Shown here: piece after piece, positions 7,617-15,084 of the stretch
How positions within the stretch are numbered: position 1 is the first letter of the stretch
Layout: each line of letters opens with the position of its first letter
DNA from: Capsulimonas corticalis
Lineage (GTDB): Bacteria > Armatimonadota > Armatimonadia > Armatimonadales > Capsulimonadaceae
NCBI RefSeq assembly: GCF_003574315.2
Contig: NZ_AP025739.1
Span: forward strand, 2,728,001-2,792,000
Length of the DNA: 64,000 bases
Direction: 5' to 3'
The notes under the pieces: generated by a model
What the model was told of the DNA's origin: nothing
Database searches by the model: none
The model's input: the letters and a program-made list of their open reading frames with translations, nothing else
Program-made: the position numbers and the translations under genes

Positions 7617-9620
7617 TCACTGCAGTTCTCTTGCCTTGGGATAGCGCAGGCAGCTTTCGGGAATGTACTCTTTGGGAACGCGCGGGCTTTCCCAGTACAG
7701 GTGCATTTCCGCCGGGCCGGAGCCGTCTTCATAGTACTCCAGCTTAATTTGATGCTCGGTCCCGGCGGTCAAATGGATCGTCGTCGTGTCCTCGCTCACG
7801 CTATGCAGCGTCCAGTTGGAGATCAGAAGCCGCCCGTCGATGTACAGCCGCACGCCGTCGTCCGACGCCGTGCTGATGGTGTAGGTATCGGTGACTTTGG
7901 GGATAAGCTTGCCGATCCAACGCACACTATACTCGTAGTTCATGGGCAGACGCGGGTCGGGCGGCCCCATGCTCCAGTTGAAGTCGATATTCCGGTCGGG
8001 CTTCTTGAAGGCGAACTTCTCGAAGGTATTGCCGTGATAGTAGAGGCCCAGAAGGCCGGAGCCGTCGCCGCCGTAGGGCTGCTTTTTGCGCGTGGTCTTG
8101 GCCGGAGGATCCCACTCGATCGTTCCGAACTTGCTCATCGAACCGATGTTTCGGGGCGAAACGCGGAACTGCGCCAGCGGCGATGGGCGTTCGGCGGGCG
8201 GTGCGCTTTCGGTGTGCTCCTTCGGATCGTATACCCACTTCTGATCTTCTCTGGGCGCCTCCGCGCCGGGGATCATATGGCGCGCGTCTCCATGGGCGCT
8301 GGGCAGATGCAGCGGATTGATCACCTTCGCCCATGGTTCGCGCGGATCGGAGACTCCGGTCTGCGCGTAGCGCTGCTCCACGGGGCTGACATGGCCCGAG
8401 CCGGAAGTCGCGGCGCCTTGCTGTGCGCTGCGCGCGCGTGACCCGGAAGACGCCAATCTTTGGGAGGGCGATCCCGCGCCCGGAAAACCGCCGGAGCCGG
8501 GCACGCAGTACTTCATTCCCGTGATGTGGTCATGGAGGCCGTGCAGCGTTCCACCGCCCAGGCGCGTGTTGCCGCCGGTGGGCAGGCACTTGGCGGTATT
8601 GCCCGGATCGCCTTTGCAGTTTGGGGGGAACATCTTCAGGAACTTGTCCGGTTTGAACGTCTTGGGCTGATTCTTGAGATCGTCGACGACATAGTGGGCC
8701 GTGATCTCGACATTGCGCTGGTCCGACAGGCCGCCGCCCGTGACTGGGCCTTTGGGGCGCGTCACATGGATCGTTCCCAGGTTCACCTTCATCTTGCCGT
8801 ACTTGATCATTTTGGGCGAGATGGAATTCCCCCCGGCGGATCCATGGGCGTTCTTCCTGGGCGACGACGGCTGAGTGATGACCGACATCTTTTTATCCGA
8901 ATTCGCCCCGCCTTTTCCGGACGATGCGGCGTTGGATTGGAAAGGATCGCCCCCCGATTTCTTCTGCCCGGATGGACCTTCCGTCGATGTTTGTGCTGGC
9001 TGCCGCGCCGCCGTGTCGCTTTCGGAAAGCCGGGCGCTCGCCGTTCGGACGGGAGTTTTGCCGGACAGAGCCATCCGATCCTGTGCGCTGTTATGCGGCC
9101 GGTTCTCGCCGCCAGCGGATCCCGCGAGGCGGGTGGCGTTTTGCGGAGCCTGGCGGGTCGGCGCGCGCGCTTCCTGGGCCTGGAGGCGCGCTTCGGCCTG
9201 CGCAAGCTGCGCCCGCTGAGCGGCGGACAGTTTGCCGCGCGCGGCGAGCTGCTGTAAGCGCTGAAGGGCGGCGTCAGCCTGGACGCTATTGTCCCCATCA
9301 CGGCCGTCGTCCTTGCCCGTGTCTAATTTCCCCTTGCCGTTCTCGCGTCTGGACGATCCACCGGAGCGAGGGCCGGAGTCGCCGCCGCCATCACCTGAGG
9401 CTCCCGATCCTGCTTTTTCCCGTTCGCTGGGATCCGGGTTCGCGGCGGCGGACTCGGCGTCAGCCATCTGGATCGGCCTGGGGTGCAGGGCGTTGCTTGC
9501 CCTGGGAGAATGCGCGGCCGCTTGGCGGCGGGCCGCCGCGCCGCCGACCACGGCCACGCACGCTGTGTTGAACGCTAGCGACGCCGCAAGGGCGTATTGG
9601 AGCCGCTTGTCGTGTGTCAT
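7617..9620 (-). CDS. Membrane-anchored PA14-domain protein, last gene of the ExbB/ExbD operon
   Basis: The start at 9620 has GGAGG at good spacing and overlaps the stop of the upstream exbD in an ATGA, so it is translationally coupled. The product has about 667 residues. It begins with a single transmembrane helix (LQYALAASLAFNTACVAVVG), followed by a long Ser/Gly/Pro/Lys-rich region (about 40-280), then segments I do not recognise with a few Cys. It ends in a PA14 domain (about 530-655: GLLGLYYHGNTFEKF, ISTASDDGVRLYIDGRLL, IKLEYYEDGSGPAEMHLYW). PA14 domains usually bind carbohydrate. Position and topology suggest a periplasm-facing partner of the ExbBD motor in the place of TonB; no TonB C-terminal domain is recognisable. 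Confidence 0.8.
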   Translation of the reverse strand: MTHDKRLQYALAASLAFNTACVAVVGGAAARRQAAAHSPRASNALHPRPIQMADAESAAANPDPSEREKAGSGASGDGGGDSGPRSGGSSRRENGKGKLDTGKDDGRDGDNSVQADAALQRLQQLAARGKLSAAQRAQLAQAEARLQAQEARAPTRQAPQNATRLAGSAGGENRPHNSAQDRMALSGKTPVRTASARLSESDTAARQPAQTSTEGPSGQKKSGGDPFQSNAASSGKGGANSDKKMSVITQPSSPRKNAHGSAGGNSISPKMIKYGKMKVNLGTIHVTRPKGPVTGGGLSDQRNVEITAHYVVDDLKNQPKTFKPDKFLKMFPPNCKGDPGNTAKCLPTGGNTRLGGGTLHGLHDHITGMKYCVPGSGGFPGAGSPSQRLASSGSRARSAQQGAATSGSGHVSPVEQRYAQTGVSDPREPWAKVINPLHLPSAHGDARHMIPGAEAPREDQKWVYDPKEHTESAPPAERPSPLAQFRVSPRNIGSMSKFGTIEWDPPAKTTRKKQPYGGDGSGLLGLYYHGNTFEKFAFKKPDRNIDFNWSMGPPDPRLPMNYEYSVRWIGKLIPKVTDTYTISTASDDGVRLYIDGRLLISNWTLHSVSEDTTTIHLTAGTEHQIKLEYYEDGSGPAEMHLYWESPRVPKEYIPESCLRYPKARELQ

Positions 9621-10084
9621 GGGGTCCTCCCGGTCGCCGCGCCGGATGCGACGGTTTCTGTGGGTTTGCCGGTTCGAGGCGTGGCGATCAAAACTTCGGC
9701 GTGCGTCTTCGAGGCGGCGATGACCTGATTGACTTCGTCCATCAGCCCGATCAGAGTCTGCGTCTTTTGTGTCGAGGCGACGTTGAGCACCACTACGGAG
9801 TTGGGATGCGCGATCAGGTTTTGAGTCAGCCGCTCTTTCCAGACGCCCTGCGCGACGGGCCGCTTGTCCAGATAGTATCCGCCTTCGGGCGAGAGCGAGA
9901 CCATGACCGACGCCGATGGTTTGCCGCTTTGCTTGGCGTGGCGCGGCAGGTTGACATTCATGCCGTTCATCCGCGTCATGGTCAGCCAGGTGATCATAAA
10001 AAAGACGAGCAGAAAAAAGATCGTATCGATCATCGGGATGATCTCGATGCGGCCGCGCTTCAATTCCGGCTGTTTCAGTCTCAT
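9617..10084 (-). CDS. exbD: ExbD/TolR-family biopolymer transport protein, copy 2
   Basis: The 155-residue protein has the family layout: a short basic N-terminus (MRLKQPELKRGRIEIIP), one transmembrane helix starting at MIDTIFFLLVFFMI with the conserved Asp used for proton passage, then a periplasmic domain. The C-terminal tail (ATPRTGKPTETVASGAATG) is longer than usual. Its start overlaps the upstream exbD copy, and its stop overlaps the PA14 gene, both by ATGA, so all are one operon. It should form a proton-driven motor with the ExbB-like protein in the inner membrane. Confidence 0.9.
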   Translation of the reverse strand: MRLKQPELKRGRIEIIPMIDTIFFLLVFFMITWLTMTRMNGMNVNLPRHAKQSGKPSASVMVSLSPEGGYYLDKRPVAQGVWKERLTQNLIAHPNSVVVLNVASTQKTQTLIGLMDEVNQVIAASKTHAEVLIATPRTGKPTETVASGAATGRTP

Positions 10085-10503
10085 TGGCCGTTCTCCCAGT
10101 GATCCTTCGGCGTGGTCGCGACCATGACATTGGCGGCGTCGGACTGTTTGACAAGGTCGAAGATCCGGGCGAAGCGTCCCGCCGGCTGGTCCTTGTCGCA
10201 GTTGATTACCACGGCGGCGGCGGGCGTTTTCTTCAGGCGCGCATTCAGCTCCGCAGTGACGCCGGATTCGCTCACGGGGTCCCGGTCGATAAAGAAGCGC
10301 CCATTCGCCGCGACCGTCACCACAATGTCGTTCGCCGGCTTGGCCGCCGCCGTCTGGCTCACCGGCAGCGCGACCTTCTGGGCGTTCATGCGCGTCATCG
10401 TCAGCGTGGCGATCATAAAATAGACGAGCAGAAAGAATACGGTGTCGATCATCGGGACGATCTCGATCCGCGCCCGCTTTGGCTTAGACGCCGGCAGTCT
10501 CAT
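10081..10503 (-). CDS. exbD: ExbD/TolR-family biopolymer transport protein, copy 1
   Basis: This 140-residue protein starts MRLPASKPKRARIEIVP and has a single helix with MIDTVFFLLVYFMI, again carrying the essential Asp. The periplasmic part includes AAAVVINCDKDQPAGRFARI, the usual ExbD fold region. Its first codons overlap the end of the exbB-like gene by about 20 bases. Two different ExbD copies in tandem are common in Planctomycetes-like operons and may form mixed dimers inside the ExbB pentamer; that last point is inference. Confidence 0.9.
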   Translation of the reverse strand: MRLPASKPKRARIEIVPMIDTVFFLLVYFMIATLTMTRMNAQKVALPVSQTAAAKPANDIVVTVAANGRFFIDRDPVSESGVTAELNARLKKTPAAAVVINCDKDQPAGRFARIFDLVKQSDAANVMVATTPKDHWENGQ

Positions 10504-11140
10504 GGATCCGCTCCTCCGTCGCTCCGCGCAGCTCCAGGTCGTTGATGATCTGCGTGGCCGCCATCTCCATCTCAGCGACGATGCGCCGGACCTGCTCGGT
10601 CAGATGGTTGTATCCGACCAGAGTCGTGATCGCGATCGCCAGGCCCGTCGCGGTGGCGATGAGCGCTTCGGCGACGCCGCCCGTAATCTCGGTCGGCGCG
10701 CTAAGCCCTGTCGAGACCGCGACGACCTGGAAGGCGGCGATCATGCCGGTGACCGTGCCGAGCAGTCCGAGCAGCGGCGCGATCGTGATGATCGTGTCCA
10801 GCCAGTTCAGCCCGCGCGACAGTCCCGGCGTCTCCTCCATCGCGACTTCCGTGATCAAGTTCTCCAGAGCCGGACGCCCAAGCTCCCGGTACTCCAGCGC
10901 CGTCGTCAGCACCCGCGCGATCGGTCCGCCGCGCACCGCCAGCAGATCGAGCGCCGCTCGCATCCGTCCTTTCGACAGGGAGCTGCGCACCTGGAGCCGC
11001 AGCCCCCGGCCCCCGCGCAGGATCGAGCGCAGCGCGAAATAGCGCTCGATCATCACGGTCACGGAAATGATTGCGCAGAGAAAAAGGGGCCACATTACCG
11101 GGCCGCCCTTCAGCAAAAAGGCCACGCCATTCATCAACAC
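10484..11140 (-). CDS. exbB: ExbB/TolQ/MotA-family proton channel protein
   Basis: 218 residues starting MLMNGVAFLLKGGPVMWPLF. Three hydrophobic segments are visible (about residues 15-35, 110-135 and 155-180). The signature ITIAPLLGLLGTVTGMIAAF and the downstream GLAIAITTLVGY match the MotA/TolQ/ExbB channel domain. It is the first gene of the four-gene operon (exbB, exbD, exbD, PA14 protein) and would form the pentameric channel that powers a periplasmic partner with the proton gradient. Confidence 0.92.
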   Translation of the reverse strand: MLMNGVAFLLKGGPVMWPLFLCAIISVTVMIERYFALRSILRGGRGLRLQVRSSLSKGRMRAALDLLAVRGGPIARVLTTALEYRELGRPALENLITEVAMEETPGLSRGLNWLDTIITIAPLLGLLGTVTGMIAAFQVVAVSTGLSAPTEITGGVAEALIATATGLAIAITTLVGYNHLTEQVRRIVAEMEMAATQIINDLELRGATEERIHETAGV

Positions 11141-11210
11141 AGATTACTCCTTATCTACGATGCGGGGGTGGAGATTAAGATCACCCCTGTATTAGTCACT
11201 TCAGCCGATT

Positions 11211-11421
11211 TTTGTGCTTCAGCACAAGCCTGGCGAATGACCGCCCAGAGGGCACCCGGGCTAAAAGTACGGTCACCCGCCTCCGCGGGTTCAGAAACGT
11301 GATCGTAGACGCTTGATTATGTGCCGTAGGCTCCGAAGTCCGCGAAGGCGGACGGCCGTACTTGTAGGCCGGGTGCCCTCAGGGCGGTCATTCGCCAGCC
11401 ACTTGCGCAAAGCACAAGAAT
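11211..11421. repeat. Long composite inverted repeat with nested hairpins, copy A
   Basis: The 323-base gap between the exbB and sigma-factor genes holds a long imperfect palindrome. The left arm (from about 11211, tgtgcttcagcacaag, then tggcgaatgaccgccc, gggcacccgg, agtacgg) pairs with the right arm ending at about 11421. Each arm carries its own small hairpin: ACCCGCCTCCGCGGGT in the left and GTCCGCGAAGGCGGAC in the right. Arms are about 80 bases. No protein is encoded. It could be a miniature mobile element or a structured RNA; a related element is at 14807-14978. Confidence 0.8.
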
Positions 11422-11463
11422 AGAGTTCACTGGCTACCAAGGGAACGATCCGAACTCTCCCTC

Positions 11464-13404
11464 TCAGAAGTCCACTCTCGTTTCTTGCCCTTCGACAGTC
11501 GTCACATCCGCGGCGGCGCCGGAGCCGTCCATGAGGTAAACGTGCTGCGGACCCGCCGGCGCGCGCAGGCGATAGGTTCCGTCCCTCGCGGTCCAGGCGC
11601 CGCTGACCCAGGCGCCGGTGCGCGGGTGGGCCGGGCCGTAGACGCCGACCTCGACGGGCGCCGCCGGCTTGCCCGGCGCGGGATGTACGGTTCCGACAAT
11701 CGTCGCGCCGCGTGTCAAACGCAGATCCAGACCCGCGCGCAATCCGCCCGTGCTCACCGTGACATTCGAGCGCGCCGCCGCTGTCCATTCGCCGCCCAGG
11801 GCCGGGGTTTGCTCGTCCACGGCGACGTTGTAATCGCCCGGAAGCAATTGTGAGATTTGGTAGCGGCCGTTGGAGTCGGTGACGGCTTCGCCCCAGGCGG
11901 CTGAGCCGATCTCCTGTGCGCCAACGCGGACATTCGCCGCCGGCAGCCCCGTGTCGGCGTAAACGACGTGTCCCGCGAGCGTCGCGCCCGGCGTCAGGTC
12001 CACGAGAAAGCTTCCGGAGTCCGGCGCGCCAGACAGCGGGACGCCGTCGGCGGCGGGCGGGCGGCGCGCGTAGGCGGGCGTCAGCACCTGAAATGAGACC
12101 GTGTCGCCCTGCGGCAGCCCGGCGAAGACGGCGTCTCCGCGCGCGTCCGACGTCATCGTCAGCCGGTCCGGGCAGCCTGTCGTCAGATTCACCGTTGCGT
12201 TCTGCCCGTTTGGTCCTGTGATCCCGAACGAAACGGGCTTGAGCCGGACGCCGGGAGCGGGCTGTCCCGTGGCGTCGGTCAGATGCAGGCGGATCTGCGT
12301 TGGGCGCGTCAGGCGCAGGTCGCTGCCTGGCATCCCAAAGTCCATCGCTTTTCCATCGTCGGCCACCACGGCCAATCCCGTCGCTCCGCCCGCGACCTGC
12401 GGGATGGCGTAGCGTCCGGCGCCGTCCGTTACGGCCCGCGCGATCTCGTCCGCGGCGCCGTCGATCCGGCCATAGCGGAGCAGCGTGACGCGGGCGCCGG
12501 GATCGGGCTTGCCGGCGGGATCGAGCACGCGGCCGCGCACGGTGATCGCCGGCGCCGACGCTCCGCCGGACGCGGCGGGCGGCGTTTGCGCCGCCCCGCC
12601 GATTGCCGAGGCGCGCAGGTGGGCGCTGTATCCGCCGGCGATCGCGACGGCCAGCAGCGCGGCCGCCGCGAGCGTACGCGCTTTTGTCAGCGTGATCTGC
12701 CGCCAGAGACCATGCCCCGATTCGGTCAGCCCATACGGGAGCGGCGCGCCGGTCCGCAACGCGCCCGCCGCCGTGACCGCTTGCAGGATGGCGGCGGCGT
12801 GCGCGGGCGGCGCGGCGTCCGCCATCTTCTCGGTCAGGATCGCGGTGACGGCGGCGGCGCTCAGGGCGGTTCCGGAGCGTACGAAGTGACGGCGCAGCCG
12901 GTCCACGGCGCGCTGGATCCGTTTGTGGGCCGCCGCCACGGAGACGCCCAGCGCGGCGGCCGTCTCCTCAATCGACATCTCCTCGACATAACGCAAAAAG
13001 ATCGCGTTCCGGTCCGCCGAGGCGAGCGCGGACAGAGCGTCGTCCCAGCCCATCTCCACATGCCGCCACTGCGTGTCCAGGCCGCGCGCCGCGTCCTCCA
13101 TCTCCCGCGCCGCCTTTCCTTCGTAATGCCGCCGGCGCGCTTCGGCGCGAACGGCGTTTCGGCAGGCGAGCTGAGCCGTTTGAAACAGCCACCCGCTCAG
13201 CGCCGTGCCGGGGCGCAGGCTGTCCGCCTTTTGCGCGAGCAGGAGAAAGACCGTCTGTGTGACGTCCCGCGCCATCTCCGCGTCCCCCAGCTTGCGGCGG
13301 CAGACGGAGTAGACGAAGTCCATGTGTCGGCGCACCAGCTCATCGAACGCCGCCTCGGACCGGCGCGCCGCGTAGCGCCTCAGCAGTTCGTCTTCGCCTG
13401 TCAA
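11464..13404 (-). CDS. ECF RNA polymerase sigma factor fused to a membrane segment and carboxypeptidase-regulatory-like domains
   Basis: 646 residues. Residues about 1-175 are a sigma-70 factor: region 2 (FDELVRRHMDFVYSVCRRKL, then DVTQTVFLLLAQKA) and region 4 (SIEETAAALGVSVAAAHKRI). A hydrophobic helix follows near residues 240-260 (TLAAAALLAVAIAGGYSA). The remaining 390 residues contain repeats of the CarboxypepD_reg/Ig-like type (GRVLDPAGKPDPGARVTLL, AGHVVYADTGLPAANVRV, GTVHPAPGKPAAPVEVGV). The topology suggests a cytoplasmic sigma domain tethered to the membrane with an outside sensor, so activation could need proteolytic release; that is inference. No separate anti-sigma gene is nearby. 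Confidence 0.88.
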   Translation of the reverse strand: MTGEDELLRRYAARRSEAAFDELVRRHMDFVYSVCRRKLGDAEMARDVTQTVFLLLAQKADSLRPGTALSGWLFQTAQLACRNAVRAEARRRHYEGKAAREMEDAARGLDTQWRHVEMGWDDALSALASADRNAIFLRYVEEMSIEETAAALGVSVAAAHKRIQRAVDRLRRHFVRSGTALSAAAVTAILTEKMADAAPPAHAAAILQAVTAAGALRTGAPLPYGLTESGHGLWRQITLTKARTLAAAALLAVAIAGGYSAHLRASAIGGAAQTPPAASGGASAPAITVRGRVLDPAGKPDPGARVTLLRYGRIDGAADEIARAVTDGAGRYAIPQVAGGATGLAVVADDGKAMDFGMPGSDLRLTRPTQIRLHLTDATGQPAPGVRLKPVSFGITGPNGQNATVNLTTGCPDRLTMTSDARGDAVFAGLPQGDTVSFQVLTPAYARRPPAADGVPLSGAPDSGSFLVDLTPGATLAGHVVYADTGLPAANVRVGAQEIGSAAWGEAVTDSNGRYQISQLLPGDYNVAVDEQTPALGGEWTAAARSNVTVSTGGLRAGLDLRLTRGATIVGTVHPAPGKPAAPVEVGVYGPAHPRTGAWVSGAWTARDGTYRLRAPAGPQHVYLMDGSGAAADVTTVEGQETRVDF

Positions 13405-13576
13405 AATTCGCTCTCCTACCGTAATAATGTCCGCTCGGGATGAGTTATGGACAGATACGAAGAAATTATTTTTCGCGTTTCATTTTCGCGGCATTGAACT
13501 TTTTCCGAGGTTCGTTTGTGTGTAGGGCGAAGACAAACCGAGACGGTCTTCTTCAAGCAATTCACAGGAGAAACCC

Positions 13577-14725
13577 ATGACGAAACGAATCCCATTGCCC
13601 GCCGTCGCCCTGACTCTGGCCGCGAGCGCGGTCCTGCCCTCGGCGCTTCACGCCGAGACGACGCTTGCGCCGCAGCCTCGGATCGCTGACGCTTCCGGCG
13701 CCGTTTATACGGCTAATAATAGCGTTAATCGCAATGAAGTCTTTGTATATCATCGTGATGCGAGCGGCGCTCTGACCTTCCTGGGAGAATATCCGACCGG
13801 CGGGCGCGGGAGCGGCGGCATCATCGATCCGCTTCAGTCCCAGAACTCGCTGTTGCTGAGCGAAAATCACCGGTTTCTCTTCGCCGTCAACAGCGGCAGC
13901 GGCGATGTGTCCACGTTTGCTGTCGGCAGCGAAGGGCGTTTGAGCTTGTTAGGGAGAGCGGCGAGCGGGGGCGGCTTTCCCGTGGCGCTGGCGGTTCATG
14001 GAGAATTGCTGTACGTGCTCAATTCGGGCGGAGCGGGAAGCGTCAGCGGCTTCCACATTCAAAGCAGCGGTCATTTGCAGCCGATTGTCGGTTCGACGCA
14101 GTTTTTGAGCGGCGCCAGCGCGGGCGGCGCGTCCATTGATTTCAGCCCCGATGGGACAGTCCTGGCCGCCACCGAACGGCTGACCAACCGTATCGATACG
14201 TTCCCGATCTCGGCGGGCGGCGCCGCCGGACCCGCGCTGCTGAACAATTCCGCCGGGCGTACGCCGTTCAGCCTGACATTCACCCCGCAGGGCGCGCTGG
14301 TCGTCGCCGAAGCCGCCGGCAACCCGGCGGGCGGCGCGGCGCTTTCGTCCTACGCGGTGCAGTCCAATGACTTGCTGTCGGTATTGACTCCCTCCGCTCC
14401 GACCGGTTTCGCCGCCGCCTGCTGGGTGGTCGCCACGGCGGACGGCAACTACGCCTACGCCGCCAACGCCGGGAGCTCGCAGATCTCCATCGCCGCGATT
14501 GGCGACAATGGGGCTTTGACTATCCTGGGCTCGGCGGGAACCGGCCCCGGCAGCACGCCTTTAGATCTTGCGCTTAGCAGCAACAATCGCTATCTCTATG
14601 CGCTGACGGCCGGAGCGGGAACCATCAGCGCGTTCCGCGTCCAGGGCAACGGCGGCCTCGCGGCATTGGCCGCGACCCCCTCGCTGCCGGCGGCCAGCGG
14701 ACAGAACGGCCTCGCGGCTTATTGA
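13577..14725 (+). CDS. Exported lactonase-family beta-propeller protein
   Basis: The start at 13577 has CAGGAG upstream. The 382-residue protein has a signal peptide (LPAVALTLAASAVLPSALHA) and then blade-like repeats: AVYTANNSVNRNEVFVYHRD, LFAVNSGSGDVSTFAV, YVLNSGGAGSVSGFHI, YAYAANAGSSQISIAAIGDN and YLYALTAGAGTISAFRV. This is the seven-bladed fold of the 6-phosphogluconolactonase/YVTN family. Export argues against a role in the pentose phosphate path. It is divergent from the sigma-factor gene. Confidence 0.82.
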   Translation: MTKRIPLPAVALTLAASAVLPSALHAETTLAPQPRIADASGAVYTANNSVNRNEVFVYHRDASGALTFLGEYPTGGRGSGGIIDPLQSQNSLLLSENHRFLFAVNSGSGDVSTFAVGSEGRLSLLGRAASGGGFPVALAVHGELLYVLNSGGAGSVSGFHIQSSGHLQPIVGSTQFLSGASAGGASIDFSPDGTVLAATERLTNRIDTFPISAGGAAGPALLNNSAGRTPFSLTFTPQGALVVAEAAGNPAGGAALSSYAVQSNDLLSVLTPSAPTGFAAACWVVATADGNYAYAANAGSSQISIAAIGDNGALTILGSAGTGPGSTPLDLALSSNNRYLYALTAGAGTISAFRVQGNGGLAALAATPSLPAASGQNGLAAY

Positions 14726-14806
14726 AGGCTCCACATCACTCTTTCCCAGATTTGAAGATGCGGGAAATATGGCGCCATGGCATTTCAGTTCGCCACGGTC
14801 AGATTT

Positions 14807-14978
14807 GCCGGCGGTTAAAACCGCGCCTCCAAGAGCGCGGAAACCCACCTGCGTGGGTTACATACTCGTTCACGATACCGCCGGATATTTGGCCCTCCAG
14901 GAGGAGGTATCGTCAAGGATCATGTAGTCCGCGAAGGCGGACTTCTGCGCTCCTGGAGGCGCGGTTTTAACCGCCGGC
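14807..14978. repeat. Long composite inverted repeat with nested hairpins, copy B
   Basis: Left arm from 14807 (gccggcggttaaaaccgcg) pairs with the right arm ending ttttaaccgccggc at 14978; the outer stem extends through cgcctcc/ggaggcg. Inside the arms sit two hairpins, AACCCACCTGCGTGGGTT and AGTCCGCGAAGGCGGACT, the same pair of submotifs as in the element at 11211-11421. The centre adds ACGATACC/GGTATCGT. It fills most of the 359-base gap after the beta-propeller gene; no coding sequence is seen. Confidence 0.85.
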
Positions 14979-15014
14979 GATTCTCACTCCTACTTTCGAT
15001 CAAAACATAGCGAA

Positions 15015-15060
15015 AACACGGAAACGCCGGACGATTTCGATCGTCCGGCGTTTCCGTGTT
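15015..15060. terminator. Bidirectional intrinsic terminator
   Basis: A perfect 20-bp stem (AACACGGAAACGCCGGACGA at 15015-15034 with its complement at 15041-15060) around the loop TTTCGA. On the minus strand it is followed by TTTTCGC, 25 bases past the GH3 stop codon, so it terminates that gene and may block read-through from the left. Confidence 0.85.
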
Positions 15061-15084
15061 TGGATCTTTCGGGAGCGGAGGCGT

